A stretch of 53,755 nucleotides of DNA from an uncultured Candidatus Saccharibacteria bacterium (GTDB lineage Bacteria; Patescibacteriota; Saccharimonadia; Saccharimonadales; Saccharimonadaceae). Within the stretch, counting starts at the first letter, position 1, and each line of letters opens with the position of its first letter. The notes under the pieces were generated by a model, which ran no database searches, was not told where the DNA came from, and saw only the letters and a list, made by a program, of their open reading frames with translations. Shown piece after piece: positions 42,571-50,435 of the stretch. The stretch lies in assembly GCA_946414345.1 (NCBI GenBank), contig CAMKOB010000005.1, positions 1 through 53,755 on the forward strand. Direction: 5' to 3'. Position numbers and translations under genes: made by a program.

Positions 42571-42651
42571 AACTTGAGTGGATGTACCAACTGCGAGTTT
42601 ACTCAAGTGTATGTATGACCTGAAAAACCGCCCTCTAAAATGGCGGTTTTT
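42571..42651 (+). ncRNA. Candidate ~81-nt small RNA (or micro-ORF transcript)
   Basis: The transcript predicted from the promoter starts near 42571 and ends at an intrinsic terminator (AAAAACCGCC/GGCGGTTTTT, 42623-42651). ACTTGAGT (42572-42579) pairs with ACTCAAGT (42601-42608), making a stem-loop near the 5' end. GGAGGT lies at the start region, with a possible 13-codon frame (MYQLRVYSSVCMT). I cannot assign it to 6S, SRP, RNase P or tmRNA. The terminator may also serve the minus-strand giant gene. Confidence 0.6.
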
Positions 42652-42739
42652 CGCTATATTACAGCTTTTGAGCCTAGATCGAAGATTGAGCGTCCTCGAT
42701 ATGGTGGGTATCCTAGAGATTTATTGGATGTTTAGAGTT

Positions 42740-45700
42740 CTAGTTGCCAGTTTTTAGTATGCAACGTACGGACATGCCTTGCCACATATTATTATCAGTT
42801 GGAGTAGCAGAGCCCGGGCCGGTACCAGAAAAACAGATACCTGGCCTAGTGCCGTCCGTACTCTTACACGAACTATGGTAAGACGATGAGGCCATCCACG
42901 CCCACGCCTCTTGTACTCTGGAATTTGCATACGAACCAGATAGTGTAGCGCTTATAGCCTTATTATAGTTAGTGACTCTCCCGTATATCAAAGTTTTATC
43001 ATTGCTGGATTCTACAGCGCCATAGTCATCCATGAGAGTTTGGAATTCACCATTTGGTATTGCCGTCGGTAATCTCCAACCGGCCGGACAGATATCAAAG
43101 TCGGAGCTAGAACTGCTCGATGACGAACAAAAGTTCCCAGAGGTGACCACACAAGGGTTATACAAAACGCCAGTTTTGCCAGAGCCCGGGCCGTAATGGG
43201 TAGAATCAGTGTTATTTTTCTCTCCTGCGTAGATTTTTGGCTGGGTCTCTGTCAACGACCATGAGCTTGCTGGGAGCGTGTATGAAGTGAGCGGCACGAT
43301 TACGGGTTGGCCGTTAACTACCGTGCCAGTAAATCCGCCAACATTTGAATCGTTTTGAGTTAATGTAATAGACGAAGAGCCACCTAGCCTCATATTATCG
43401 AGCATCCAACAGTTACCATCAGCTAGCCTTTGTATATAATAGATTTCATCATCTCTGCTATCTTTAACGGCGGTTGGATAATAAAGACAGGTAGCAGCTG
43501 CGAGGTTCTGCATGGTGGTAGAGCTGGTAGTGGCAAGGTTGCTAGACGATACGGTGACAGAATTTGCCCCGATGGCAATGGTGTAATACCTATAGCCATA
43601 GGTACCAGCGGTAACGGTCCCGCCCGATGCTGTAATATTGTTTAATGTCTTTCCCTGCTTATATAACGGAAGCAAATAATATGTGCCACCGATGCTAACC
43701 ATGGAACCGATATTGGTGCCAGATGTGGTTACAGTAGTAAGAATGGTGCTAGTATCAACAGTATTACCCCTTACTATCACACTATCAATACCAGAATCAA
43801 AATTAACTATAAAGGATGGCGCACTCGTTTTTCCTGTCAATGTAAGTGTGCCGGCGGCCGTAACAACCATGGTGGTGGAGGCAGCTGCAGTATTTGTCAC
43901 AGCCACACCATTTGCCCTAGACCAGGAGGAGAATTCGTAGCCATCTGTGTAATTACCAGATATGTTATAAGTGCCACAGTTGAGCGAGACGGAACTTCCA
44001 GTGTAGTTTGTGCCGCCAATATTAATGCCGCTTGCACCACCAGATCGAGATAGTGTTATGGTTTGAGCCACATTCGATGCTGCAGACGTAGCAGTCACGG
44101 TCGCATTGGATTTTGGCATAGTGTAAGTAGATGACGCACCGGCAGCAGGCGCAGTGCCAGTGGTAGCGGTCCAGGTAGGAGTAGCGTAAGTAACACAAGT
44201 AGCATTGGCTGCTTTAGTTACACCCACCGTCACGGTTTGGCCCCACCTTTTACTACCGCCACCAGTACCATTAGATGTATTGGTGCCGGCAGTAACTGTC
44301 AAAGTATAAGTATTTCGATAAAAGTCTAGGCTTAGTGTTTGGGTAGAAGTGACGTTAGAGGCGGTAACACTTCCTTGTGCACCATTGGTAGCATTGCTGG
44401 CTCCCTTATAATCAGTAACTGTTTTACTGTAGGTACAGGAGCCGCCGTAGTAAGCATTAACGCTGCCATCCGAAGTATAAGCGGTCCAGCTACCGTCGGC
44501 GTTTTCTAGTTTGTATTGCTTGTTGCAGGCAACTAGTTTCCTCGGAACGTCTAGTGAGACAGTGGTAACACCCGTAACAGCTCCGGAATCCTTTGAGGCT
44601 GCTTGGTGAGTAGTGGTAGCTGCTCTGGAATAGGTGTAAGAGTCGCCGTAACGGATAGTTTCCGTTCCATCCGCGGTGTAGCTAGATGGATAATTTCCGT
44701 TTTCGTCTTGGAGTTTATACTGTTTAGTTACGGTGAAAGTGTTTCTGTCAATAGACACGGTAGTGTCGACATTGGCCGTAATGCTATTGTTGGTATAATT
44801 AGCCGCTTTATACATGGCACTATTGAAATTAGTGATACTCGCCGTGGACCAAGAACAGGCTTCGCCGTAGCGTTTGGTAGTATTTACGGCAACTGTAGCT
44901 GAGCCGTAGGTACCGTTTGCAGCTTGATACTTGTAACTGATTTTACAAGTAAAGGTATTGCGGTAGAAATCTAAGCTTAATGTTTGGGTGGCGGTAACGT
45001 TAGAAGCGGTAACGCTTCCCTGCGCACCATTGGCGGCATTGCTTGCTCCTCTATAATTAGTAACCGTTTTGCTATAAGAGCAAGAACCACCATAATAGGC
45101 ATTAACACTACCGTCCGCAGTATAATTGCCCCAGCTACCATTGGCATTCTCTAATTTGTATTGCTTGTTACAAACAACTACATTTCTTGGAACACTGAGT
45201 GAAATAGTTTGGGCAGATGTTACATTGGATAACGAAGTTGAAGCGGCTTGGTACTCAGTGGTGGCGGCCCTGGAATAAGTATAGGTTGCACCATAGAGGA
45301 CAGAGGCAGTACCATCCGTGGTGTAAGTAGTTGGATAATTACCGTTTGTGTCTTGGGTCCTATATTGTTTAGTTACTGTAATAGTTTTTCTTGGGACATC
45401 TAGTGAAATAGTAGTGTTGCCAGTAATAACACCTGAAGTCGTTGAGGCGGCTTGGTGCGAAGTAGTAGCAGCCCTGGAGTAAGTATAGGTTGCACCATAG
45501 AGGACAGAGGCAGTACCATCCGTGGTGTAAGTAGTTGGATAATTACCGTTTGTGTCTTGGGTCCTATATTGTTTAGTTACTGTAATAGTTTTTCTTGGGA
45601 CATCTAGTGAAATAGTTTGGGCAGATGTTACATTGGTTAGCGTAGTCGAAGCAGCTTGGTACTCAGTGGTGGCTGTTCTGGAGTAAGTGTAATTGGCACC

Positions 45701-47203
45701 GTAAAGAACAGTAGCAGTACCATCCGTAGTATAGTTAGACGAATAATTACCATCTGTACCTTGAGTTCTATATTGTCTAGTAATCGTTACAGTGTTTCTA
45801 TTAATAGATACTGTCTGGTCCACATTGGCAGTAATGTTGTTATTAGCATAACTGGCCGCTTGATAAATTGTAGAATTAAAGTTAGGAATATCCGCAGTGG
45901 ACCAGGAATAAGATTCACCATAACGTTTGGTTGTGTTTACGACATTAGTGACACTGCCATAACTACCATCTGCATTTTGATATCTATAGCCCACTTTGAA
46001 CGAGAAGGTATTCCTATAAAGATCTAGCGAAACCGTAATGCCATCCGTGCTGTTCATTACACCGGATACGCTAGCAGTGCTGTTATTGGTCGCACTAGTG
46101 GAACCTTTATAATTTGTAATTGTTTTAGAATACGAACAAGTGGCATCATATTTTATTTGTTCAGTACCATCATTTTGGTATGCACCCCACGAACCATCTG
46201 CGTTTTGAAGTCTATATCGTTTTGTACAAGTATAACTATTAGCGCTCCACATTGCATATAAATAATAAGTATCTGGCGAAGTACCAGTGGCGTTAATACC
46301 AAAGGATTGACCAGCCTCGAATTGGTTAGTGGAAGCATTATTGCATGTATCTATGCCGTTTGAGGTGGTGATATTGGACGAATTGGACGTTCCTTTACAC
46401 CAACCAAGAAAGGTATATCCAGTGCGGCTCGGTGCAGTGGCGAGATTTACGCTTGTAGCCGTAGTTCCCTGCGAGATGGTACCGCCTTGAGGATTCGGGC
46501 TTGGCATGCCAGTAACAGTCGCAGCGGTATTTTTATTATAGTTAATACTGTAGGTTACCGGGTTGGCAACATACTCGATGAGAAGTGTAGCATTAGCATA
46601 TGTCCCCGTCGCTGCATCAAAATTAGCTCTTATACCCAAGCCAATTGTATAGTTGTTAGCCGTGGTGTTTGCGACTGCGGTTTCATCCATTTTGAATCCC
46701 GTACTACTGGCCGGATAATAATTGCTAGTATTGTTCGCCCCATTGTATTTGCTAGGTATTATTCCCCATTTGTTGTTCAGGGCGCGCGAGGCGCTGCTGG
46801 TTCCAGAAAAAGTTGAATATGTGGTGGCGCTCGTAATGCTACTAATCGAACTCGTGTTGGTATCGTTCACCAATGCGGTACTATTGCTGCTCGATTTAAG
46901 ATTAAGTGTATAGCCGGTCGCATTGTTGGTTCTTATGGCGAATGCTACATTTGAGCTGCTAGTCGCAAAAGAGCCATTTGCATCCGTAACGTCAAGAGAA
47001 ACGGTAGCTGAGGAGCTTGTACTAGTAAATGTTAATTCGCTAGGATTGGCAGCCTTGGTGACTGCTTCTGTTTTAGTAACGGGGTAATAATTCGGCAAGA
47101 AAATAGATACCACAATCATGATTAAAAGAGTCAAAGCAACGTAACCCATGACACGCATAGTATGTTTACCTTGAATATACGAAGTAAGATACTTGTTCTT
47201 CAT
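42740..47203 (-). CDS. Giant repetitive surface protein with FISUMP C terminus
   Basis: 1487 aa. Order: membrane anchor/signal (VALTLLIMIVVSIFL); a module with TNNATGYTLNLKSSSNST and NNKWGIIPS shared with other surface proteins here; a Listeria-Bacteroides InlB-type repeat (SRTGYTFLGWCKG); about ten 65-70-residue repeats of the type KQYRTQDTNGNYPTTYTTDG ... GATYTYSRAATT; a region with AGTNTSNGTGGGSKRWGQTV; then a FISUMP domain (RDDEIYYIQRLADGNCWMLD, DICPAGWRLPT, MSVRCILKTGN). It should be displayed on the surface as a long stalk, perhaps for host attachment. TTGACA-16-TACAAT promotes it from 47278 leftward, and no clear Shine-Dalgarno site is seen. Confidence 0.85.
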   Translation of the reverse strand: MKNKYLTSYIQGKHTMRVMGYVALTLLIMIVVSIFLPNYYPVTKTEAVTKAANPSELTFTSTSSSATVSLDVTDANGSFATSSSNVAFAIRTNNATGYTLNLKSSSNSTALVNDTNTSSISSITSATTYSTFSGTSSASRALNNKWGIIPSKYNGANNTSNYYPASSTGFKMDETAVANTTANNYTIGLGIRANFDAATGTYANATLLIEYVANPVTYSINYNKNTAATVTGMPSPNPQGGTISQGTTATSVNLATAPSRTGYTFLGWCKGTSNSSNITTSNGIDTCNNASTNQFEAGQSFGINATGTSPDTYYLYAMWSANSYTCTKRYRLQNADGSWGAYQNDGTEQIKYDATCSYSKTITNYKGSTSATNNSTASVSGVMNSTDGITVSLDLYRNTFSFKVGYRYQNADGSYGSVTNVVNTTKRYGESYSWSTADIPNFNSTIYQAASYANNNITANVDQTVSINRNTVTITRQYRTQGTDGNYSSNYTTDGTATVLYGANYTYSRTATTEYQAASTTLTNVTSAQTISLDVPRKTITVTKQYRTQDTNGNYPTTYTTDGTASVLYGATYTYSRAATTSHQAASTTSGVITGNTTISLDVPRKTITVTKQYRTQDTNGNYPTTYTTDGTASVLYGATYTYSRAATTEYQAASTSLSNVTSAQTISLSVPRNVVVCNKQYKLENANGSWGNYTADGSVNAYYGGSCSYSKTVTNYRGASNAANGAQGSVTASNVTATQTLSLDFYRNTFTCKISYKYQAANGTYGSATVAVNTTKRYGEACSWSTASITNFNSAMYKAANYTNNSITANVDTTVSIDRNTFTVTKQYKLQDENGNYPSSYTADGTETIRYGDSYTYSRAATTTHQAASKDSGAVTGVTTVSLDVPRKLVACNKQYKLENADGSWTAYTSDGSVNAYYGGSCTYSKTVTDYKGASNATNGAQGSVTASNVTSTQTLSLDFYRNTYTLTVTAGTNTSNGTGGGSKRWGQTVTVGVTKAANATCVTYATPTWTATTGTAPAAGASSTYTMPKSNATVTATSAASNVAQTITLSRSGGASGINIGGTNYTGSSVSLNCGTYNISGNYTDGYEFSSWSRANGVAVTNTAAASTTMVVTAAGTLTLTGKTSAPSFIVNFDSGIDSVIVRGNTVDTSTILTTVTTSGTNIGSMVSIGGTYYLLPLYKQGKTLNNITASGGTVTAGTYGYRYYTIAIGANSVTVSSSNLATTSSTTMQNLAAATCLYYPTAVKDSRDDEIYYIQRLADGNCWMLDNMRLGGSSSITLTQNDSNVGGFTGTVVNGQPVIVPLTSYTLPASSWSLTETQPKIYAGEKNNTDSTHYGPGSGKTGVLYNPCVVTSGNFCSSSSSSSSDFDICPAGWRLPTAIPNGEFQTLMDDYGAVESSNDKTLIYGRVTNYNKAISATLSGSYANSRVQEAWAWMASSSYHSSCKSTDGTRPGICFSGTGPGSATPTDNNMWQGMSVRCILKTGN
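45268..45630. repeat. 204-bp tandem repeats in the giant surface gene
   Basis: The stretch at 45281-45420 recurs nearly unchanged at 45485-45624, a period of 204 bp (68 codons). More distant copies of the unit lie on both sides. The near identity suggests recent duplication or gene conversion. Confidence 0.85.
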
Positions 47204-47250
47204 TTTGTTTTTTTTGTTTTATGTTTTTGTATGTAACCTTATACATTTTT

Positions 47251-47278
47251 ATTGTATCATGCACATAAAAAATGTCAA
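47251..47278 (-). promoter_or_regulatory. Promoter of the giant surface-protein gene
   Basis: On the minus strand TTGACA (47273-47278), a 16-bp spacer and TACAAT (47251-47256) lie about 50 nt before the ATG. The 47279-47353 stretch beyond it holds no gene that I can see. Confidence 0.75.
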
Positions 47279-47382
47279 TGACTTTTCTTAAAGAATTATA
47301 TTGCGATTTTGAGGGATTGTGCGGTTGGTCTTTACTTTTTTGGGGTTTTGGTGTAAAATTAGTTGTGTTGTATCTTAACAAT

Positions 47383-47459
47383 GGGGTAATAGCTCAGTTG
47401 ATTAGAGCGCTGCCTTTGCAAGGCAGAGGTCCAGGGTTTGAGTCCCTGTTACTCCACCA
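47383..47459 (+). tRNA. tRNA-Ala (TGC)
   Basis: Acceptor GGGGTAA pairs with TTACTCC (one G-T pair). The anticodon arm CTGCC-TTTGCAA-GGCAG gives TGC (Ala), and the CCA is encoded. A TTTACT-17-TAAAAT promoter (TAAAAT at 47354-47359) leaves a ~23-nt 5' leader. tRNA-Ile follows 18 bp later, so the two are probably cotranscribed. Confidence 0.95.
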
Positions 47460-47477
47460 ATTTAACATTTCGAAGAT

Positions 47478-47554
47478 GGGGATATAGCTCAGCTGGTTAG
47501 AGCGCGTCACTGATAATGACGAGGTCTGTGGTTCAAGTCCACATATCCCCACCA
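47478..47554 (+). tRNA. tRNA-Ile (GAT)
   Basis: Acceptor GGGGATA pairs with TATCCCC. The anticodon arm CGTCA-CTGATAA-TGACG gives GAT (Ile). T-arm TGTGG-TTCAAGT-CCACA and encoded CCA. The Ala-Ile pair usually sits in the 16S-23S spacer of bacteria, but here it stands alone, 6.2 kb from the 16S 3' end and on the other strand. Two copies of its 3' tail follow. Confidence 0.95.
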
Positions 47555-47709
47555 TTTTTGTTGGCGCAAAAACTTGAAAAAGTGGGACATTGGCCGTCTT
47601 CGACGGGACAAGTCCACATATCCCCACCATTTTTTATGGAATAAAAACTTGAAAAAGTGGGACATTGGCCGTCTTCGACGGGACAAGTCCACATATCCCC
47701 ACCATTTTT
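47534..47709 (+). repeat. Tandem array of tRNA-Ile 3' tails (75-bp period)
   Basis: The 3' end of tRNA-Ile, from the T-loop through CCA and a T-run (47534-47559), recurs at 47609 and 47684. Each copy is preceded by a spacer with CTTGAAAAAGTGGGACATTGG and the hairpin CCGTC-TTC-GACGG. GTGG of the spacer can pair with CCAC of the copied T-stem, so each unit can fold a T-arm-like hairpin with an enlarged loop. A partial further unit follows 47709. The unit does not encode a protein I would accept. Confidence 0.85.
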
Positions 47710-47748
47710 TATGTAATAAAAACTTAAAAAAAATGATATAATGAGGTT

Positions 47749-47985
47749 ATGGATTTTACATTTAGTATTGGATGGATGATAGCCGGAATCGTAATTGCGA
47801 TTGCCGGTGGGTTAGTGGTGATTTTTTATCGACAGATATCCCACGGGTTAGCCGACGGTGTGTCGTCATATGACAAGGTAAAAAAATACGGTGTAATTGG
47901 GGTGATAGTAGGGCTTCTTGTAGCAATGAACCTGCATGTTTTGATTCTGACTTTTATCTTTGGTCTAGCAACTGGAAAGATGTAG
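47749..47985 (+). CDS. Small two-helix membrane protein
   Basis: 78 aa. Helices at about 8-28 (GWMIAGIVIAIAGGLVVIFY) and 48-76 (YGVIGVIVGLLVAMNLHVLI). The loop between has RQISHGLADGVSSYDKVKKY. I do not recognise the family. TATAAT ends 6 nt before the ATG (leaderless), right after the tRNA-tail array. It abuts the convergent methyltransferase gene. Confidence 0.75.
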   Translation: MDFTFSIGWMIAGIVIAIAGGLVVIFYRQISHGLADGVSSYDKVKKYGVIGVIVGLLVAMNLHVLILTFIFGLATGKM

Positions 47986-47986
47986 C

Positions 47987-48514
47987 TTATCTATTGAGCA
48001 CACTTTGACGAACCCATTCGTACATCGCAATGGCAGCAGCGGCGCCAACATTAACTGAACGAGTAGAGCCAAAGCTTTCAATATAGCGAACATCGATTGA
48101 TACTTTCAGTAATTCATCGGTGATGCCAGAGCTTTCGGAGCCGAAAATTAGTGTGGTATTATCTGTAAATTGTTTTTCGTGGAGGGGCTTGGCGCGAGGA
48201 GTGTTGTTTTCAATAGCAACCATTTCCCTGTTTTTTTGAGTTTTCAAAAAATCTGCCAGCGTGGGATGATGAACAATTTTTAAATACTTGTCGGTACACA
48301 TGGCGCCACGACGATTGTATTTTTTCTTACCGATAATGTGGACTTTTGAGACATTAAAAGAATTAGCCGTGCGCACAATGGAGCCAATATTAAAATCGTG
48401 TTCGACATTTTCAATAGCAATTTCTAGACTGTTACGTTTTTGGCTTAGTGCATCAAAAACTTGTTCATTGGTCAGTCCTTTTAATTCATCAATCAGATTT
48501 CGGCTATCTTCCAT
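47987..48514 (-). CDS. SpoU-family RNA 2'-O-methyltransferase
   Basis: 175 aa. The SPOUT knot motifs are complete: motif 1 NVEHDFNIGSIVRTANSF, motif 2 LIFGSESSGITDELL and motif 3 STRSVNVGAAAAIAMYEW. It should methylate a ribose in tRNA or rRNA with SAM; the length fits TrmH/TrmL-like enzymes without an extra RNA-binding domain. TATAAT ends 7 nt before the ATG (leaderless). The target nucleotide cannot be read from sequence. Confidence 0.9.
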   Translation of the reverse strand: MEDSRNLIDELKGLTNEQVFDALSQKRNSLEIAIENVEHDFNIGSIVRTANSFNVSKVHIIGKKKYNRRGAMCTDKYLKIVHHPTLADFLKTQKNREMVAIENNTPRAKPLHEKQFTDNTTLIFGSESSGITDELLKVSIDVRYIESFGSTRSVNVGAAAAIAMYEWVRQSVLNR

Positions 48515-48536
48515 GCATTATATTATACCACGAGAT

Positions 48537-48564
48537 AAAACGATCCCCCAGAGAACTGGGGGAT
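48537..48564 (-). terminator. Intrinsic terminator of pyrH
   Basis: ATCCCCCAG pairs with CTGGGGGAT around a 4-nt loop; on the minus strand it is followed by CGTTTTATC. It lies between pyrH and the methyltransferase promoter. Confidence 0.75.
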
Positions 48565-48574
48565 AGTGGTAGTA

Positions 48575-49306
48575 CTAGAGGGAGATAGTGGTACCAACGA
48601 AGTCTATGCCATCTAGAATCTTGCGAGTGTTCTCGATATTGCGGCCACCAGCACAGATGACAGTGAGACTGAGTTCCTCTGCTCGCCTACTTGCAATGGG
48701 ATCAAATGGGGTGTTTTTCCCTGGCTCCCAGGTGTCACCGACCATTTTACGAAAATCACGCCAGCTAATCTGGTCGAGAGGTTTTGCGTCGGGGTTTGTG
48801 CTTGGGTCGGAATCGCAAACTTTCTCGATGTTTGAGAGATTGATGACCGTGTCGGCGCCGTATTTTTCGGCGAGCAATACAGCGTCATTGTCACTGCTAA
48901 ATCCCGGCTTCCAGCCGGCAGCCACAAGGACGCGCCCTTGCCAATCATCTGGCGCTTCTATAGGATTCGTGACAACCGGTGTAGGCGCAAGCGTTCCGAG
49001 ACAGGCACGGAGCAGTTCGGCGTTAAGACGAGTAGCCATGACACCAATCCAATCGGCTGCTTCATTTGCTTCTTCCTTGGTGGCAAACTGGATATTCGCA
49101 TCAGCCATTTGCGGTTCGATAACGTGATAAGCTTTTTGATATGCTCGGGCAGGGCCACCGCCACCAGCAATGAGGATTAGCTCACCATCATCGTTTTTGT
49201 TTAACCAATCTGCTAACATTTTGACAAAATTGGCTAAGAACTCAGCGTCTGGCTCTTTTGGTGAAATGATTGAGCCACCGACACTAATAACCTTAGTTTT
49301 TTTCAC
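48575..49306 (-). CDS. pyrH: UMP kinase (amino-acid-kinase family)
   Basis: 243 aa. It phosphorylates UMP to UDP. Motifs: ISVGGSIISP (phosphate loop), LIAGGGGPARAYQKA, SSDNDAVLLAEKYGADTVIN, and GKNTPFDPIASRRAEE, which is typical of PyrH. The form resembles archaeal-type UMP kinases, common in CPR. A GTG start follows AAAGGAG. The promoter region (about 49340-49380) is shared with the divergent MazG-like gene and contains a GATATAATATC palindrome. Confidence 0.88.
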   Translation of the reverse strand: MKKTKVISVGGSIISPKEPDAEFLANFVKMLADWLNKNDDGELILIAGGGGPARAYQKAYHVIEPQMADANIQFATKEEANEAADWIGVMATRLNAELLRACLGTLAPTPVVTNPIEAPDDWQGRVLVAAGWKPGFSSDNDAVLLAEKYGADTVINLSNIEKVCDSDPSTNPDAKPLDQISWRDFRKMVGDTWEPGKNTPFDPIASRRAEELSLTVICAGGRNIENTRKILDGIDFVGTTISL

Positions 49307-49404
49307 GCTTTTATCTCCTTTCTTAAATGTGCCTGTGAGGTTTAGTGATATTATATCAGATTTAGTGTTGATATGATATAATCGAGATGATTATAGGAGG
49401 TTTG

Positions 49405-49767
49405 ATGGATTTTAATGAATATCAAAAAAAGGCGGTAAAAACAGATTTGGATGCCGACTCTTTAGGTGAAGTAATGAAAGCCCGTAATTTTAATACGGTA
49501 GGATTTTTGGATAAAGCTCTAGGGGTGGCAGGCGAAGCCGGTGAATTTGCCGACAAGATTAAGAAGATTTTGAGGGACAAGAAGGGGGCTTTTACCGATG
49601 AAGATAGAGATGCAATTATCAAAGAATTGGGCGATGTGCTTTGGTATGTAGCGTTAGTGTCTTTATATTTAGACGTGCCATTGTCTGAAGTGGCTGAACG
49701 CAATATTGAGAAATTAGCTAGTCGGGCTCAGCGAAATGCCTTGAAGGGTGAGGGGGATGAGAGGTAA
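49405..49767 (+). CDS. MazG-like nucleotide pyrophosphohydrolase
   Basis: 120 aa, all-alpha. LGVAGEAGEFADKIKKIL and IIKELGDVLWYVALVSLYL give the E-x-x-E and E-x-x-D metal motifs of MazG/dUTPase-like NTP pyrophosphatases, which hydrolyse (d)NTPs for house-cleaning or starvation response. The start at 49405 follows AGGAGG; an upstream in-frame ATG at 49387 lies only 4 nt after TATAAT and carries the ribosome-binding site inside its frame. Confidence 0.85.
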   Translation: MDFNEYQKKAVKTDLDADSLGEVMKARNFNTVGFLDKALGVAGEAGEFADKIKKILRDKKGAFTDEDRDAIIKELGDVLWYVALVSLYLDVPLSEVAERNIEKLASRAQRNALKGEGDER

Positions 49768-49769
49768 AA

Positions 49770-49795
49770 ATGCCCCAGGGCTTGCCCTGGGGCTA
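49770..49795 (-). terminator. Intrinsic terminator of the 50286 gene
   Basis: GCCCCAGGGC (49772-49781) pairs with GCCCTGGGGC (49784-49793). The T-run lies on the minus strand (ATTTTTA), so it serves the minus-strand gene ending at 49813 and overlaps the 3' end of the MazG-like unit. Confidence 0.8.
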
Positions 49796-49812
49796 TTAGT
49801 TGAGTGTGATGC

Positions 49813-50286
49813 CTATATTCCATGGTCATCCTGAGATTTTTTTTGCGACAAGCGCCGGTCGATGATGGCTCCCCAACCATCTGGTTCGCCGAGACGCTTT
49901 CTTAGTGTTATCCACGACGGTGTTGGTTTCTCTCTAGCTCTATCATTAAGCTTTCTTTGGGTTATTTCGCCGTCTAAATCTTGCGAAATTGCCACGAGCT
50001 CATCTACGAGCTCTTCGTAGGTATAGGTCCTAGCGTATTTTTTCTTCTTTTCTTTCTGAATTATTACACGTGGACCAGTTTTTAGAATATCTTTTTGATA
50101 GAAAGCTATTACGTCGCTCCACTTTCTTACGCCTAAAACCTTGATGGCTTCTTGCGGCGTGATTACGGTTCTTTCACGTCGCGCAAACGATTCGGCTTGT
50201 GCCTCAGTTGGATTATCTCCATATTCGCTTGTGAGGTTACATACAAATGCAGTAACCCGATTCACGTTGCCGTCTCTATCAATCAT
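49813..50286 (-). CDS. Putative DNA-binding repeat protein (homing-endonuclease-associated repeat type)
   Basis: 157 aa from this ATG; a GTG at 50301 would give 162 aa. The last part, YTYEELVDELVAISQDLDG, then ITQRKLNDRA and KPTPSWITLRKRLGEPDGWG, resembles the helix-turn-helix repeats that accompany homing endonucleases (P-T/S-x-x-T-L-x-x-R-L/F-G-x-W). An earlier degenerate unit may lie around VITPQEAIKVLGVRKWSDVI. No nuclease domain is present. AGAGGTGG precedes the start. The promoter overlaps a palindrome. Orphan and accessory in character. Confidence 0.55.
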   Translation of the reverse strand: MIDRDGNVNRVTAFVCNLTSEYGDNPTEAQAESFARRERTVITPQEAIKVLGVRKWSDVIAFYQKDILKTGPRVIIQKEKKKKYARTYTYEELVDELVAISQDLDGEITQRKLNDRAREKPTPSWITLRKRLGEPDGWGAIIDRRLSQKKSQDDHGI

Positions 50287-50351
50287 TTGTCGTTTCACCA
50301 CCTCTCAATAGTCTATTAATGTGCTTCCCATCAGTGTTATTTTAGCATGAT

Positions 50352-50367
50352 TTGAGGTAGACCTCAA
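50352..50367. promoter_or_regulatory. Palindromic operator over the -35 box of the 50286 gene
   Basis: TTGAGGT-AG-ACCTCAA is a perfect inverted repeat. On the minus strand TTGAGG acts as -35, 17 bp before TAAAAT, so a dimeric repressor bound here would block transcription. The encoded DNA-binding protein is a candidate autoregulator. Confidence 0.55.
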
Positions 50368-50392
50368 GCATATGCGTTTAATCTTGGATATT

Positions 50393-50421
50393 AAAAAGCC
50401 CAGGCGAGGTCCTCGCCTGGG
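50393..50421 (-). terminator. Intrinsic terminator of the 50783 gene
   Basis: On the minus strand CCCAGGCGAGG pairs with CCTCGCCTGGG and is followed by CTTTTTAA. Confidence 0.9.
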
Positions 50422-50435
50422 TATAGGTGATGGGA

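Noticed and set aside
43000-46500. CRISPR-like array in the giant gene
   Set aside because: The repeats are long, in frame and protein coding, without short unique spacers or cas genes.
47507-47692. Small minus-strand frames across the tRNA-Ile tail array
   Set aside because: They translate repeated tRNA tails (recurring Leu-Ser-Arg-Arg-Arg and Met-Val-Gly-Ile phrases) and have no start signals.
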